Notes under the pieces: generated by a model
The model's database searches: none
What the model saw: the letters and a program-made list of their open reading frames with translations, nothing else
What the model was told of the DNA's origin: nothing
Assembly: GCF_022836495.1 (NCBI RefSeq)
Contig: NZ_BQXM01000012.1
Location: forward strand, 60,833 to 124,832
Length of the DNA: 64,000 nt
Direction: 5' to 3'
Source of the DNA: Desulforhabdus sp. TSK
GTDB lineage: Bacteria; Desulfobacterota; Syntrophobacteria; Syntrophobacterales; Syntrophobacteraceae
Shown: positions 42,856 through 52,490 of the stretch, one piece after another
Layout: the number at the start of each line of letters is the position of its first letter
Numbering within the stretch: the first letter of the stretch is position 1
Made by a program: the position numbers and the translations under genes

Positions 42856-44043
42856 ATGAAGATAGCGTACTTTGACTGCTTTTCCGGAATCAGCGGAGAC
42901 ATGGTTCTGGGCGCTTTGCTGGACCTGGGCCTTTCCATGCAGGTCTTGCTGGAGGAGCTGCAAAAGCTTCCCGTCGAGGGATATACCCTCCAGGTCGGCG
43001 AAGAAATGCGCGGGGCCGTCAGGGGGTCTCGGGTCACGATTCAGATGGAGCCCCAGCCCTCTCGAACTTATGCCGACATTGACCGCCTCATCCAGTCAAG
43101 CCATCTGAATCCGTCCGTGAAGGAAAAGAGCCTCGGCATCTTCGAGCGCCTGGCCCGGGCGGAAGCGCGGGTGCATGGCATGGACATCTCCCGCGTCCAT
43201 TTCCACGAGGTGGGAGCGCTGGATTCCATCCTGGACGTGGTGGGGAGCGTGATCGGCCTGGAATACCTGCGCATCGAAAAGATTTACGCCTCACGCATCC
43301 CCCTCGGCAGTGGGCTGGTCCAGACCCAGCATGGGACGCTGCCCCTGCCCGCTCCCGCGACGGTGCTGCTCCTGGAAGGAGCGCCCGTCTATGACAGCGG
43401 GATCCCCAGGGAGCTGGTGACTCCCACCGGCGCCGCCATCCTGGCCTCCCTGGCGGAATCCTACGGAACGATTCCCGACATGGTCCTGGAATCTACGGGC
43501 TACGGCGTGGGAGCCCACCCTGCCTCCGATCCCCCCAATCTCCTCCGCATCCTCTGCGGGAGGCCTCAGCCCCTCTATCGCCGGCGGGATCTGCTCCTGG
43601 TGGAAACGCACATCGACGATATGAACCCCGAGCTCTATGGCCACGTTTCTGAGCGGCTCTTCCAACTGGGTGCTTTGGATGTGGCACTTTTTTCGCTCCA
43701 GATGAAGAAAAACCGCCCGGGAACCTGCCTGCGGGTGCTGGTGGAGCCGGGGAACGAACCGCGCATCCTGGACGCCCTGTTCTCAGAGACAACGACCCTG
43801 GGCGTGAGGGTTCAGGACGTGAAACGGGTGGAACTGCCGCGAGAATCCAGGGAGATCCCCACCCCCTATGGATGGTGCCGCGTCAAGGCGGTCACCCTCC
43901 CGGGAGGAGGGCAGCGCCTCGTGCCCGAATACGATGCATGCAAGCACATCGCCGATACCCATGGAATTCCCCTCCTGGAAGTGTACGAAACCATCTGCCG
44001 AGCCTCCGGGGACAATGACGTTGACTTAACGCCACCCCGGTGA
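42856..44043 (+). CDS. larC: Nickel-pincer cofactor biosynthesis protein LarC
   Basis: A 395-residue protein of the LarC/UPF0272 family. The start MKIAYFDCFSGISGDMVLGALLDLG is the family signature; RVHFHEVGALDSILDVVG and VETHIDDMNPELYGHVSERLF are further conserved segments. LarC inserts nickel into the pyridinium pincer cofactor of lactate racemase and related enzymes. LarB/LarE are not adjacent, so the client enzyme is unknown. It is the first of a plus-strand run ending in alaS. Confidence 0.93.
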   Translation: MKIAYFDCFSGISGDMVLGALLDLGLSMQVLLEELQKLPVEGYTLQVGEEMRGAVRGSRVTIQMEPQPSRTYADIDRLIQSSHLNPSVKEKSLGIFERLARAEARVHGMDISRVHFHEVGALDSILDVVGSVIGLEYLRIEKIYASRIPLGSGLVQTQHGTLPLPAPATVLLLEGAPVYDSGIPRELVTPTGAAILASLAESYGTIPDMVLESTGYGVGAHPASDPPNLLRILCGRPQPLYRRRDLLLVETHIDDMNPELYGHVSERLFQLGALDVALFSLQMKKNRPGTCLRVLVEPGNEPRILDALFSETTTLGVRVQDVKRVELPRESREIPTPYGWCRVKAVTLPGGGQRLVPEYDACKHIADTHGIPLLEVYETICRASGDNDVDLTPPR

Positions 44044-44069
44044 AAACCGGGGTCCAGTAAGTCATTATT

Positions 44070-44102
44070 TTCCTGGATTCCGGCTTTCGCCGGAATGACG
44101 AA
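44070..44102. repeat. GTCATTCCGG-type repeat, copy C (half element)
   Basis: CTGGATTCCGGCTTTCGCCGGAAT followed by GACGAAC is the right half of the palindrome seen at 18572-18652 and forms a small GCCGG/CCGGC hairpin. It lies just after larC. Confidence 0.7.
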
Positions 44103-44227
44103 CATTGCTCCGGGGAGGGGAAAACAGGCCGGACGACGGGTGGGCGATGAGAGGGAACGAAGGCGGAGGACGCCCGCACACTGGCACTGATGACGACAAA
44201 ACCGAAAGAAAAGAGGTGATTGCTGAT

Positions 44228-45502
44228 ATGAATATGGCTGAAAGGGTGGCCCCCCAAAAGACGACAGCGGTCATCGGCTCCCTCCTGACGCTTGGGGATG
44301 AAATCCTGCTGGGAGACATCCCCAACGGAAACGCTCATCACATTGCCCGGGAGCTGCGCGCCGGAGGGTTCCGCCTGGGGCGGATGATCACGGTAGGAGA
44401 CCGGGAGGAGGAAATCGTTGAAGTCATTTCCTCCGCCCTGGAAAGATCAGAGTTTCTCATCGCAACGGGAGGCCTGGGGCCCACCGACGACGACCGCACC
44501 ACCACGGCAGTCGCCAAGGCCCTCGGACTGCCCCTTGAGACCGACGTCAACTACCTGAAATGGCTTGAAGAGCGCCTGGCTCAAAGCGGCCGCACCCTTT
44601 CCCGGGAAGTGGCTCGGATGGCCGAACTGCCCCGGGGTGCCCTCAAATTGGGAAAGGGGATGGCCGGGTTCTTCATCCAACATGGCACGGTACCCTGTTA
44701 TTTTCTGCCGGGCGTTCCGCACGAGATGAAAACTCTCCTGGCGGAACTGGTGATTCCAGACATGGAAAAACGCTTCCCCCACCGAGACCTCTGCGTGAAA
44801 CGGGTGATCCGCGTTCAAGGCCTCTTTGAATCGGAAATCTATCAGCGTCTGAAGGATCTCGATGCCGGCAGGCTGGGAGTGGAGATCGGTTACTATCCTC
44901 AGGGGGTTGAGAATTGGGTGACCCTCTTCGCCTCGGCGGAAAGCAAGACCGCCTGCCTGACCCGCATCGAGGCCGCGGAAAGGGAGGTCGTCACCCGCCT
45001 CGGGACTGAGCGGATCAGCGGCCGGGATGAAGAGTCCATCGAAGCTGTCGTGGGGGCACAGCTGCGGATGAAAGGATGGAAACTGAGTCTGGCGGAATCC
45101 TGCACCGGTGGATTGCTCTCAAAAAGAATCACGGCGGTGGCGGGTGCATCCGATTACTTTGACCGGGGCTTCATTACGTACAGCAACCGGGCAAAGCAGG
45201 AACTGCTGCAGGTGCCCGGGGAGCTGCTGGAGCGCCACGGGGCGGTGAGCGAGCCCGTAGCCGGGGCCATGGCCGAAGGGGCTCGCCGGGAAGCGGGGGT
45301 GGAAGTCTCCGTCGCCATCACGGGCATTGCCGGCCCGACGGGAGGAAGCCCCGAAAAGCCGGTGGGCACTGTTTACATCGCCTGCGCGACCCCTGAAGGC
45401 ACCGTCGTGGAAAAGTATCGGTTCAGAGGAGACCGCGAGGTCATCCAGGAAAGCGCGGCACAAGCCGCTCTCACCCTGCTCTGGAGGAGGTTGTCGTCGT
45501 GA
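44228..45502 (+). CDS. cinA: CinA family protein (nicotinamide-nucleotide amidase / ADP-ribose pyrophosphatase)
   Basis: 424 residues from ATG 44228, preceded by GAGG; an open extension to 44105 lacks a ribosome site. The N-terminal MoCF-like (COG1058) domain has GSLLTLGDEILLGDIPNGNAHHIARELRAGG and IATGGLGPTDDD. The C-terminal amidase domain (about residues 265-420) has LAESCTGGLLSKRITAVAGASDYF and VSVAITGIAGPTGGSPEKPVGTVYIA. It probably recycles pyridine nucleotides damaged by deamidation. The stop overlaps the thpR start by 4 bases. Confidence 0.94.
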   Translation: MNMAERVAPQKTTAVIGSLLTLGDEILLGDIPNGNAHHIARELRAGGFRLGRMITVGDREEEIVEVISSALERSEFLIATGGLGPTDDDRTTTAVAKALGLPLETDVNYLKWLEERLAQSGRTLSREVARMAELPRGALKLGKGMAGFFIQHGTVPCYFLPGVPHEMKTLLAELVIPDMEKRFPHRDLCVKRVIRVQGLFESEIYQRLKDLDAGRLGVEIGYYPQGVENWVTLFASAESKTACLTRIEAAEREVVTRLGTERISGRDEESIEAVVGAQLRMKGWKLSLAESCTGGLLSKRITAVAGASDYFDRGFITYSNRAKQELLQVPGELLERHGAVSEPVAGAMAEGARREAGVEVSVAITGIAGPTGGSPEKPVGTVYIACATPEGTVVEKYRFRGDREVIQESAAQAALTLLWRRLSS

Positions 45503-46062
45503 TCCGCACCTTCATCGCCCTCGATCTTCCCGTTCAGCTCCAGGGTTCCCTGGAAGCACTCCAAAAGGAGCTCCAAAGGACGGACGCCCCCGTAAGCTGG
45601 GTGAAGCCCGATCGCATCCACCTGACATTGAAGTTTCTCGGGGATGTCCCTCCCGGCCGCATCGCGGACATCCAGGCGCAACTGGCAGAAATTGCGGTGG
45701 ACACCCAGCCCTTCAGATTGCACGCGGCTGGGTGCGGGGCCTTCCCGACTCTCCAGCAAATGCGGGTCGTTTGGGTGGGGCTCAAAGGGGACATCCCGTC
45801 CCTGCGCGATGTGCAGCAACGCGTGGAGGAGGCCATGGCCGCCCTCGATTTCAAGCGGGAGGACCGCCCTTTCAAAGCGCATCTCACGCTGGGCCGCGTG
45901 AAGGGAAGGCAGCGGCTGAGGGTCCTGCAGGAAGCCCTGCTGGCCAGGCAAGCCTTCGAGGCGGAAGACTTTGACGTCACAGAGCTTGTATTGTATAAGA
46001 GCGAATTGAGGCCTGAAGGGGCCCGCTATACTCCGCTATTTCGAGCAGCATTCGCACAGTGA
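45499..46062 (+). CDS. thpR: RNA 2',3'-cyclic phosphodiesterase
   Basis: A 187-residue 2H phosphoesterase. The two catalytic HxTx motifs are HLTLKFLGD (about residue 37) and HLTLGRVKG (about residue 128). The start GTG at 45499 overlaps the cinA stop. In other bacteria the cinA-thpR-recA order is common; here recA follows about 220 bases later. It hydrolyses 2',3'-cyclic phosphates on RNA; its cell role is not well defined. Confidence 0.93.
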   Translation: MIRTFIALDLPVQLQGSLEALQKELQRTDAPVSWVKPDRIHLTLKFLGDVPPGRIADIQAQLAEIAVDTQPFRLHAAGCGAFPTLQQMRVVWVGLKGDIPSLRDVQQRVEEAMAALDFKREDRPFKAHLTLGRVKGRQRLRVLQEALLARQAFEAEDFDVTELVLYKSELRPEGARYTPLFRAAFAQ

Positions 46063-46285
46063 GCAAATACGCGAACCACGTGGGTACCGGCAGTGCTCAT
46101 GGGGTGGAATCCGTCAGGGAAGCTCTACCACCGGATGAGCATGAAGGGTTTTGTTCAATCCCGGCCCGGAGCAGGGAGAACCCCTCTCCTGACGGGAGCA
46201 TGCGGCGAGCTACGGACACCCTTTTCCAGCCCATGCCCTAGACCCTCACCCATTCCTATTCATCGATGGAAGGAGGCCCTTTTTT

Positions 46286-47320
46286 ATGGGTGCCACAGAC
46301 GAACGACAGAAGGCCGTGGATACGGCCATGTCTCAGATTGAACGCATGTGCGGGAAAGGCGCGATCATGCGCCTGGGGGAAGGATCTCCGCATACCGAAA
46401 TTCAAGTCATCCCCACGGGATGCCTTTCCCTGGACCTGGCCCTGGGCATTGGAGGCGTCGCCCGGGGACGCATCATGGAAATCTACGGGCCGGAGTCTTC
46501 GGGGAAAACGACACTGGCCCTGCACATCATTGCCGAAGCCCAGAAGATGGGAGGGCTGGCTGCTTTCATCGATGCAGAGCATGCCCTGGACATCACCTAT
46601 GCTCGAAAACTGGGGGTCTTGGTGGAAGATCTGCTCATCAGCCAGCCGGACTACGGTGAACAGGCCCTGGAGATTGCCGAAATCCTCGTGAGGAGCAACG
46701 CCATCGACGTCATTGTCATCGACTCCGTCGCGGCGCTGGTGCCCAAGGCGGAAATTGAAGGAGAAATGGGAGACCCCCATGTAGGACTCCAGGCACGGCT
46801 GATGAGTCAGGCGCTGCGGAAGCTCGTGTCGACCATCAGCAAATCCAAGACCTGCGTCATTTTCATCAATCAAATTCGCATGAAGATCGGCGTGATGTAC
46901 GGATCCCCAGAAACCACCACGGGTGGCAATGCCCTCAAATTCTACGCCACCATGCGCCTCGACATCCGCCGTCTCGGCCCCATCAAGGAAGGCCAGGATA
47001 TCATCGGCAACCGCACTCGTGTAAAAGTCGTCAAGAACAAGATCGCCCCCCCCTTCAAGGAGGTGGAGTTCGACGTGGTCTACGGCCGGGGCATCTCCAA
47101 GGAAGGCGACGTGCTCGACCTGGCGGTAAACGCCAATCTTGTCGACAAAGCGGGCACATGGTATTCGTACAGTGGTGAGCGCCTGGGACAGGGCAGGGAA
47201 AATGCCAAGGCCTTTTTGAGAGAACATCCCGATCTCCTCTCGGAGCTCGACCGCAAGATCCGGGAAATTCACGACCTGAAGTTCCCCCTTTCACCCGTGG
47301 ATGCGCCCCTCGGCGAATGA
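46286..47320 (+). CDS. recA: Recombinase RecA
   Basis: A 344-residue RecA of normal length. Visible parts: Walker [14 protein letters not shown] (about residue 68), the Walker B region [22 protein letters not shown], and [30 protein letters not shown]. It performs homologous recombination and SOS co-protease functions. The ATG follows GGAGG. I see no clear LexA box in the upstream spacer. The C-terminal acidic tail is short. Confidence 0.97.
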   Translation: MGATDERQKAVDTAMSQIERMCGKGAIMRLGEGSPHTEIQVIPTGCLSLDLALGIGGVARGRIMEIYGPESSGKTTLALHIIAEAQKMGGLAAFIDAEHALDITYARKLGVLVEDLLISQPDYGEQALEIAEILVRSNAIDVIVIDSVAALVPKAEIEGEMGDPHVGLQARLMSQALRKLVSTISKSKTCVIFINQIRMKIGVMYGSPETTTGGNALKFYATMRLDIRRLGPIKEGQDIIGNRTRVKVVKNKIAPPFKEVEFDVVYGRGISKEGDVLDLAVNANLVDKAGTWYSYSGERLGQGRENAKAFLREHPDLLSELDRKIREIHDLKFPLSPVDAPLGE

Positions 47321-47404
47321 GCAATGCGGGGGGAATGACACAACAGTGCCGATGTCTGATTTTTGGAATATAGATGCAGCCTCTAACCCGAGGAGACCTT
47401 CTTG

Positions 47405-50074
47405 ATGAAAGCCAGCGAAATCCGCAAGGCGTTCCTAGATTTCTTTCACGACCGAAGCCACACCAACGTTAAGAGCTCTTCTCTCATCCCCCATGATGAT
47501 CCCACCCTCCTGTTCACCAATGCCGGAATGGTTCAGTTCAAGCGCACCTTCCTGGGTGAGGAGCATCGCCCTTACGTTCGCGCAGCCACAAGCCAGAAAT
47601 GCATGCGGGCGGGCGGCAAGCACAATGACCTGGAAAACGTGGGACGGACAGCCAGGCATCATACCTTTTTTGAAATGCTGGGAAACTTTTCCTTCGGGGA
47701 TTATTTCAAGAAGGATGCGGTGGAGTATGCCTGGATTTTCCTCACGGAAATCATGGGGCTGCCAAAGGACAAACTATACGCGACCATCCATGAAGGGGAC
47801 GCAGAAATGCGGTTGGGGCCGGACGAGGAAGCCCGCGAGTTTTGGGCCCGCTTTCTCCCGGTGGAGCGCATTCTGACTTTTCCCACCAAGGACAACTTCT
47901 GGTCCATGGGCGATACCGGCCCCTGCGGTCCGTGCTCGGAAATCCTCATCGACCAGGGTGAAGCCATGGGTTGTGGACGCCCCGACTGCCGGCCGGGATG
48001 CGACTGCGATCGCTACCTGGAGCTATGGAACCTGGTGTTCATGCAGTTCAACCGCCGGGAGGACGGGGTACTGGAGCCCCTTCCCAAACCGAGCATTGAC
48101 ACAGGCATGGGATTGGAGCGCATCGCGGCGGTGATCCAGAAGGTCCCGTCCAACTACGATACGGATCTCTTCGCGCCCATGCGTGCCCGCATTGCCGAAA
48201 TCAGCGGCTACCACTACGGGACCGACCCCGAAAAGGATGTATCCGTCAAGGTCATCGCAGACCACAGCCGCGCAGCGGCGTTTCTCATCGGGGACGGCAT
48301 CCTGCCGAGCAATGAGGGGCGCGGCTACGTGCTCCGCCGCGTGATCCGCCGGGCTCTGCGCCACGGACGCTTCCTGGGGCAGGACAAGCCTTTCCTCCAT
48401 GACGTCGTCGTGAAAGTCATGGAAGCCATGCACGATGCCTACCCCGAACTGCTGGAAAACAAGAGCTACATCACCCGGGTCATTCTCAACGAGGAAGAAC
48501 GCTTCAACGAAACCCTCGATCACGGGCTCGGCCTCCTGCAAAACGAAATCCGCCAACTACAGACGGAGGGGAGAAGGGTCATTCCCGGTGGCCTGATCTT
48601 CAAGCTCTACGACACTTTCGGCTTTCCCATCGATATCATCACCGACATGGCCCGCGACCTCTCCCTCGGCGTGGAAGAGGCGGAATTCCAGAAACTGATG
48701 GAAAAGCAAAGGGAGCAATCCCGCATGCATTGGAAGGGCAGCGGGGAGCGGGAAGTGTCCGAAGCCTACCGCCAATTGTCGGCTCGAGATGTCTCCGTGC
48801 GTTTTCTGGGCTACGAAAGTCTGGAGGCGGAATCCGAGGTCCTCGCCCTGGTGCGGGACGGTAAAGCCGTGCAGGAAGCCGAGTCGGGGACGGCAGTCGA
48901 GGTCGTTACGGCCGAAACTCCTTTTTACGGTGCATCCGGCGGCCAGGTGGGGGATCGGGGGGAAATCCTTTTCGAAGGCGGCAGGCTGACAGTATCGGAT
49001 ACGTTGAAGCTCCCGGGCGACCTCATCGTTCACGTGGGAAAGGTGGAAGAAGGGCGCCTGACCACCGGAAAGCGCGTTCGCCTGAAGGTGGACGCGATGG
49101 CCCGCAAGGACACGGCCCTGCATCATACCGCCACTCATATTCTCCATGCCGCTCTCCGCGCCGTTCTGGGAGACCACGTTAAGCAGGCGGGGTCTCTGGT
49201 GGCGCCGGATCGGCTTCGTTTCGATTTCACCCATTTCGCTGCCCTGACGCCTTCGGAGCTGGACGAAATCGAACAGCGGGTCAACGATGAGATTCGCACC
49301 AATGAAGACATCCATGTGCATGTCATGGACCTGGAGGAGGCCCTCAAGACCGGAGCCATGGCCCTGTTTGAGGAAAAGTATGGAGACCGCGTGCGCATGG
49401 TGGAAATTCCCGGGTTCAGTCGCGAGCTCTGCGGCGGTACTCACACCCACCGCACGGGGGATATCGGCGTTTTTGTCATCGTTCAGGAAACAGGCATCGC
49501 AGCGGGAGTCCGCAGAATCGAGGCTCTCGCCGGAAGGCATGCGCTGGCGCATCTGCGGAAGCAAAGGGGCATTCTGCAGACGGCTGCGGGGCTCCTCAAG
49601 ACCGGCCCCGCCGACGTGGCCGAACGGGTCGAAAAGCTCATGACCCAGCAAAAGCAGGTGGAAAGGGAACTGGAAGCCCTGAAGGCATCCCTTGCCGGGA
49701 AACGGTCGGCGGATCTGCTGGAGCGGGCTGAGAACATCGGAGGGGTGAAAGTGCTGGTCACCCGGGTGGAAACCGACAATCCCAAGGCCCTGCGGGATCT
49801 CTATGATCGTTTCAAAGAACGCATACCAAGCGGCGTGCTCGTCCTGGGGGCCGTTCAAGGCGAGAAGGTTTTTCTCCTGGTGGGTGTAACTCAGGATCTC
49901 ACAGCCCGGCTTCACGCGGGAAATCTCATCAAGGAAATCGTCAAGATCGTGGGGGGAAGTGGAGGGGGCCGACCGGATATGGCCCAGGCGGGTGGGAGCC
50001 AGCCGGAAAATCTCCAGGGAGCTCTCGATCTCGCTGCCAGGCTGGTTGGCGAAAAACTCTCGCAGGTGGGATGA
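47405..50074 (+). CDS. alaS: Alanyl-tRNA synthetase
   Basis: An 889-residue class II synthetase. ATG 47405 is preferred over the TTG just before it. Evidence includes motif 1-2 region MKASEIRKAFLDFFHDRSHT, GNFSFGDYFKKDA, the class II motif 3 RGYVLRRVIRRALRHG, the editing-domain HTATHILHAAL and CGGTHTHRTGDIG zinc/editing site, and the C-terminal DHHA1 domain with GGSGGGRPDMAQAGG. The length is usual. recA-alaS adjacency is common in proteobacteria. Confidence 0.97.
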   Translation: MKASEIRKAFLDFFHDRSHTNVKSSSLIPHDDPTLLFTNAGMVQFKRTFLGEEHRPYVRAATSQKCMRAGGKHNDLENVGRTARHHTFFEMLGNFSFGDYFKKDAVEYAWIFLTEIMGLPKDKLYATIHEGDAEMRLGPDEEAREFWARFLPVERILTFPTKDNFWSMGDTGPCGPCSEILIDQGEAMGCGRPDCRPGCDCDRYLELWNLVFMQFNRREDGVLEPLPKPSIDTGMGLERIAAVIQKVPSNYDTDLFAPMRARIAEISGYHYGTDPEKDVSVKVIADHSRAAAFLIGDGILPSNEGRGYVLRRVIRRALRHGRFLGQDKPFLHDVVVKVMEAMHDAYPELLENKSYITRVILNEEERFNETLDHGLGLLQNEIRQLQTEGRRVIPGGLIFKLYDTFGFPIDIITDMARDLSLGVEEAEFQKLMEKQREQSRMHWKGSGEREVSEAYRQLSARDVSVRFLGYESLEAESEVLALVRDGKAVQEAESGTAVEVVTAETPFYGASGGQVGDRGEILFEGGRLTVSDTLKLPGDLIVHVGKVEEGRLTTGKRVRLKVDAMARKDTALHHTATHILHAALRAVLGDHVKQAGSLVAPDRLRFDFTHFAALTPSELDEIEQRVNDEIRTNEDIHVHVMDLEEALKTGAMALFEEKYGDRVRMVEIPGFSRELCGGTHTHRTGDIGVFVIVQETGIAAGVRRIEALAGRHALAHLRKQRGILQTAAGLLKTGPADVAERVEKLMTQQKQVERELEALKASLAGKRSADLLERAENIGGVKVLVTRVETDNPKALRDLYDRFKERIPSGVLVLGAVQGEKVFLLVGVTQDLTARLHAGNLIKEIVKIVGGSGGGRPDMAQAGGSQPENLQGALDLAARLVGEKLSQVG

Positions 50075-50132
50075 AAACTTCCGCCAGGTTGTAGTGGGTC
50101 CTCGCACGCCGCGTGACTGGAAATTTATTGAA

Positions 50133-50173
50133 AAGCCGGTCCGGTCCTCTTTACAGAGGGAATGGTCCGGCTT
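50133..50173 (+). terminator. Terminator after alaS
   Basis: AAGCCGG (50133-50139) pairs with CCGGCTT (50167-50173), enclosing a smaller CCTCT/AGAGG hairpin, and is followed by ATTTTA. It also lies just downstream of the small selenoprotein gene on the opposite strand. Confidence 0.6.
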
Positions 50174-50196
50174 ATTTTACTCAAACATCTTATCGA

Positions 50197-50364
50197 TCAA
50201 ATGCGGTCGATCCTGCATTGAGCCAGCTGCTCTTCCACTTCCTCCGAAATGCTTTCTGGAATCTCTTCAAGAGTAAACGAAGCGCCACACTCCCGGCAGC
50301 GCAGGTATACCCGGCGTCAGGAACGGACAAGAGCCAATTTGCTTTTGCATCGAGGGCAATCCAA
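50197..50364 (-). CDS. Small dual-CXXC protein, predicted selenoprotein (UGA = Sec16)
   Basis: A 55-residue protein if the TGA at 50317-50319 is decoded. Start TTG 50364 sits 9 nt after a perfect AGGAGG. It reads MDCPRCKSKLALVRS-U-RRVYLRCRECG, then an acidic helix (TLEEIPESISEEVEEQLAQ) to the stop at 50197. CPRC and CREC flank the UGA symmetrically. The layout matches the small dual-CXXC family that has both Sec and Cys members. After the UGA, CGCC can pair with GGCG and CCTG with CGGG under a CGCTGC loop, a SECIS candidate. A Trp (TGG) to stop mutation is the alternative. Convergent with alaS. Confidence 0.7.
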
Positions 50365-50531
50365 GACCCAACTCCTCCTCACAAAGTTCACGTTTCCCAT
50401 TCACTGTGCTTGAGCATCCGACTGCGAGAACAATACAGCAGGGACAGCTATAAGAGATTTTGCGGTTTTTGGCAACGGTCCTCAGCCGATTTCTTTCGCA
50501 CTGTCTCAGTACTACAAGGAGAGTTCTTGCA

Positions 50532-50598
50532 TAGGGTGGGCTTTGCCCACCATTCTGCGCCGAGAGTCTTGGTTGGGCGGCGAAAGCCCACCCTACGC
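50532..50598. repeat. REP-like inverted repeat (GGTGGGCTTTGCCCACC type)
   Basis: TAGGGTGGGCTTTGCCC at the left and the near-complement GGCGAAAGCCCACCCTA at the right can form a long hairpin. The unit resembles common intergenic repeats of other bacteria and differs from the two other families in this window. Confidence 0.7.
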
Positions 50599-50799
50599 GA
50601 GGGAGGAATGTCTCGTTGTCGTATTAGACAGCTCCTGAACGGGTCATTGCGGGCTTGCTGTGGGAAGCGGGTGCAAAGGGATGCTCCCGGAGCCGGCTTT
50701 AAATTTTTTCCCGTGAACGGGTGGAGCGGCGATGGGCAGAACGATGATAATCGTTGGAATATATTATAAAAATAATAAAACATTTTCATTCGTTGTGAA

Positions 50800-50828
50800 T
50801 TGACTGCATTCAAAAAAGATCTTATCTT
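50800..50828 (+). promoter_or_regulatory. Promoter of the sigma-factor gene
   Basis: TTGACT (50800-50805), a 17-bp spacer and TATCTT (50823-50828) lie in an AT-rich tract. A TATAAT also occurs at 50845-50850, but it lacks a good -35. Confidence 0.5.
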
Positions 50829-50982
50829 TTTTTATGAAATGCTTTATAATTTTTGTTTACCTTGCCGACAGGATGCTTAATCCGATGAGGAAATGGTGGA
50901 GCGAGGTGGGAGAGCAATGGACACTTGCAACCCCAGGAGGGATGGATTGGCCAAAACATCTCCCCTACCGAAGGAGAATGAA

Positions 50983-52287
50983 ATGAAAAACTACTCGTCT
51001 GAAACGTGCCTTCCCTTTAAATATTATTTTCATGGGGATGAAAGGCAACAAGAGTACAGGAAATTTATGAGGGAGGAGGTTTCAGAGGACGAATTCAAAG
51101 AGGCCGACCTGGGTCTGGTGGATACGCTCGAGGTGAATGGAGCGCAGCTGGAATGTGACGAAGAGATGGGAAACAGCGCCGTGTGCGGGGAAGAGGAAGA
51201 GGATACCTCCCTCGAATCCGCCAGGGAAGACAATTTCGAAGAAGATCATGTCACCTACTATTTGAAGGAGGTGGCAAGCTATCCTCTGTTGACCCAGGAA
51301 CGAGAAATCGAACTGGCGCAGACCATTCGCACAGGTCAGGAACGGTTGGTGGAGCTGGTGAAGCAGAATGCTTCCGTGGATCGGATGATCCTGGATCTGC
51401 ACCAGAAGGTCGAAAAGCTGCTGGCTCACGAGAAGAGCTTTCCGGGTGTCAGGGACAAAATCCTGAAGGTCATCCTGCGGACTCTCGAGCGGGGCGTCAG
51501 GGACTGTCCGGAAAACCCCATCTTTTCCCAGATGCTTTCTGAAATCAAAGATATCATGCATCGCATCGACTTTTCCAAGCAGGAAATGGTGAAGGCCAAT
51601 CTGCGCCTCGTACTGAGCATCGCCAAACGCTATCGCGGAAGGGGAATGAGCTTTGACGACCTGATCCAGGAAGGCAACCTGGGCCTGCTCAAAGCAGTGG
51701 GGCGTTTTGACCACACGAAGGGGAACCGCTTCAGTACGTACGCCACATGGTGGGTGCGGCAGAGCATCATCCGGGGAATCTACGATAAGACCCGCACCAT
51801 TCGTCTGCCCGTGCACTTTATCGAGCTGAAAAACCTTTTCTTCAAGGTATTCTACGAACTACTGAAAGAGTACGGGCGGGAGCCCACTCCCCAGGAAATC
51901 GCGGATCGCGCCGATCTGCCCCTGGATAAAGTGCAGATGGTGTTGACGCTTGCGGCTCAGCCCATCTCACTGGAAACCCCCATCGGCGAAGATGAGCAGC
52001 GCCTGGGAGATTTCATTGAGGACGATGGAGCAGTGTCTCCCGTCGAAGAGTGCTCCGACAAGGAGCTGGCTGAAGTCACCCGGAATCTTCTTTCCAGCCT
52101 GCAGCCCCGGGAAGAAAAGATCCTGAGACTGCGCTTCGGCATCGACGGGCAGCCCGCCGAAACACTGGAAAAAATTGGTCAAAGCTTCAAGGTTTCCAAG
52201 GAGCGCATCCGCCAGATCGAGAAGAAGGCTCTCAGGAAGCTCCGCAATCCCAACCGGCAGGCTACCCTGAAAAATTTCCTGGATTGA
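50983..52287 (+). CDS. RNA polymerase sigma-70 family factor (RpoD/RpoS-like)
   Basis: 434 residues from ATG 50983, which has AAGGAG at ideal spacing; in-frame ATG 50917 is an alternative with GGGAG. An acidic N-terminal part is followed by region 1.2 (VTYYLKEVASYPLLTQEREIELAQ), region 2 (NLRLVLSIAKRYRGRGMSFDDLIQEGNLGLLKAVGRFDHTKGNRFSTYATWWVRQSI), region 3 (REPTPQEIADRADL) and region 4 (LQPREEKILRLRFGIDG... and KVSKERIRQIEKKALRKLR). It is shorter than a housekeeping RpoD, so it is probably an alternative group 2 sigma factor. The regulon is unknown. Confidence 0.9.
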   Translation: MKNYSSETCLPFKYYFHGDERQQEYRKFMREEVSEDEFKEADLGLVDTLEVNGAQLECDEEMGNSAVCGEEEEDTSLESAREDNFEEDHVTYYLKEVASYPLLTQEREIELAQTIRTGQERLVELVKQNASVDRMILDLHQKVEKLLAHEKSFPGVRDKILKVILRTLERGVRDCPENPIFSQMLSEIKDIMHRIDFSKQEMVKANLRLVLSIAKRYRGRGMSFDDLIQEGNLGLLKAVGRFDHTKGNRFSTYATWWVRQSIIRGIYDKTRTIRLPVHFIELKNLFFKVFYELLKEYGREPTPQEIADRADLPLDKVQMVLTLAAQPISLETPIGEDEQRLGDFIEDDGAVSPVEECSDKELAEVTRNLLSSLQPREEKILRLRFGIDGQPAETLEKIGQSFKVSKERIRQIEKKALRKLRNPNRQATLKNFLD

Positions 52288-52351
52288 TGGGAGCACGGGG
52301 AAAGACGATCGTCCGGTTCCTCCCCAGCCCCAAATCCTGCACGGCCATGGA

Positions 52352-52386
52352 GGGAGTGTAAAGCGATTTTCGCGCTTTACACTCCC
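52352..52386 (+). terminator. Terminator after the sigma-factor gene
   Basis: A perfect 14-bp stem (52352-52365 with 52373-52386) with a 7-nt loop, followed by TTCTTC. Confidence 0.8.
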
Positions 52387-52490
52387 TTCTTCACCTTATC
52401 ATCCCCTCTTTTACTGCAAATTGCCGGAGCTGATGACCGGCACGCACGGCCTGGCGCAGGATCTGAGAAGCCGCCAGGTCTTCACGATGA

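Noticed and set aside
44105..44227. N-terminal extension of CinA
   Set aside because: No ribosome site, low-complexity sequence, and the family begins near the 44228 ATG.
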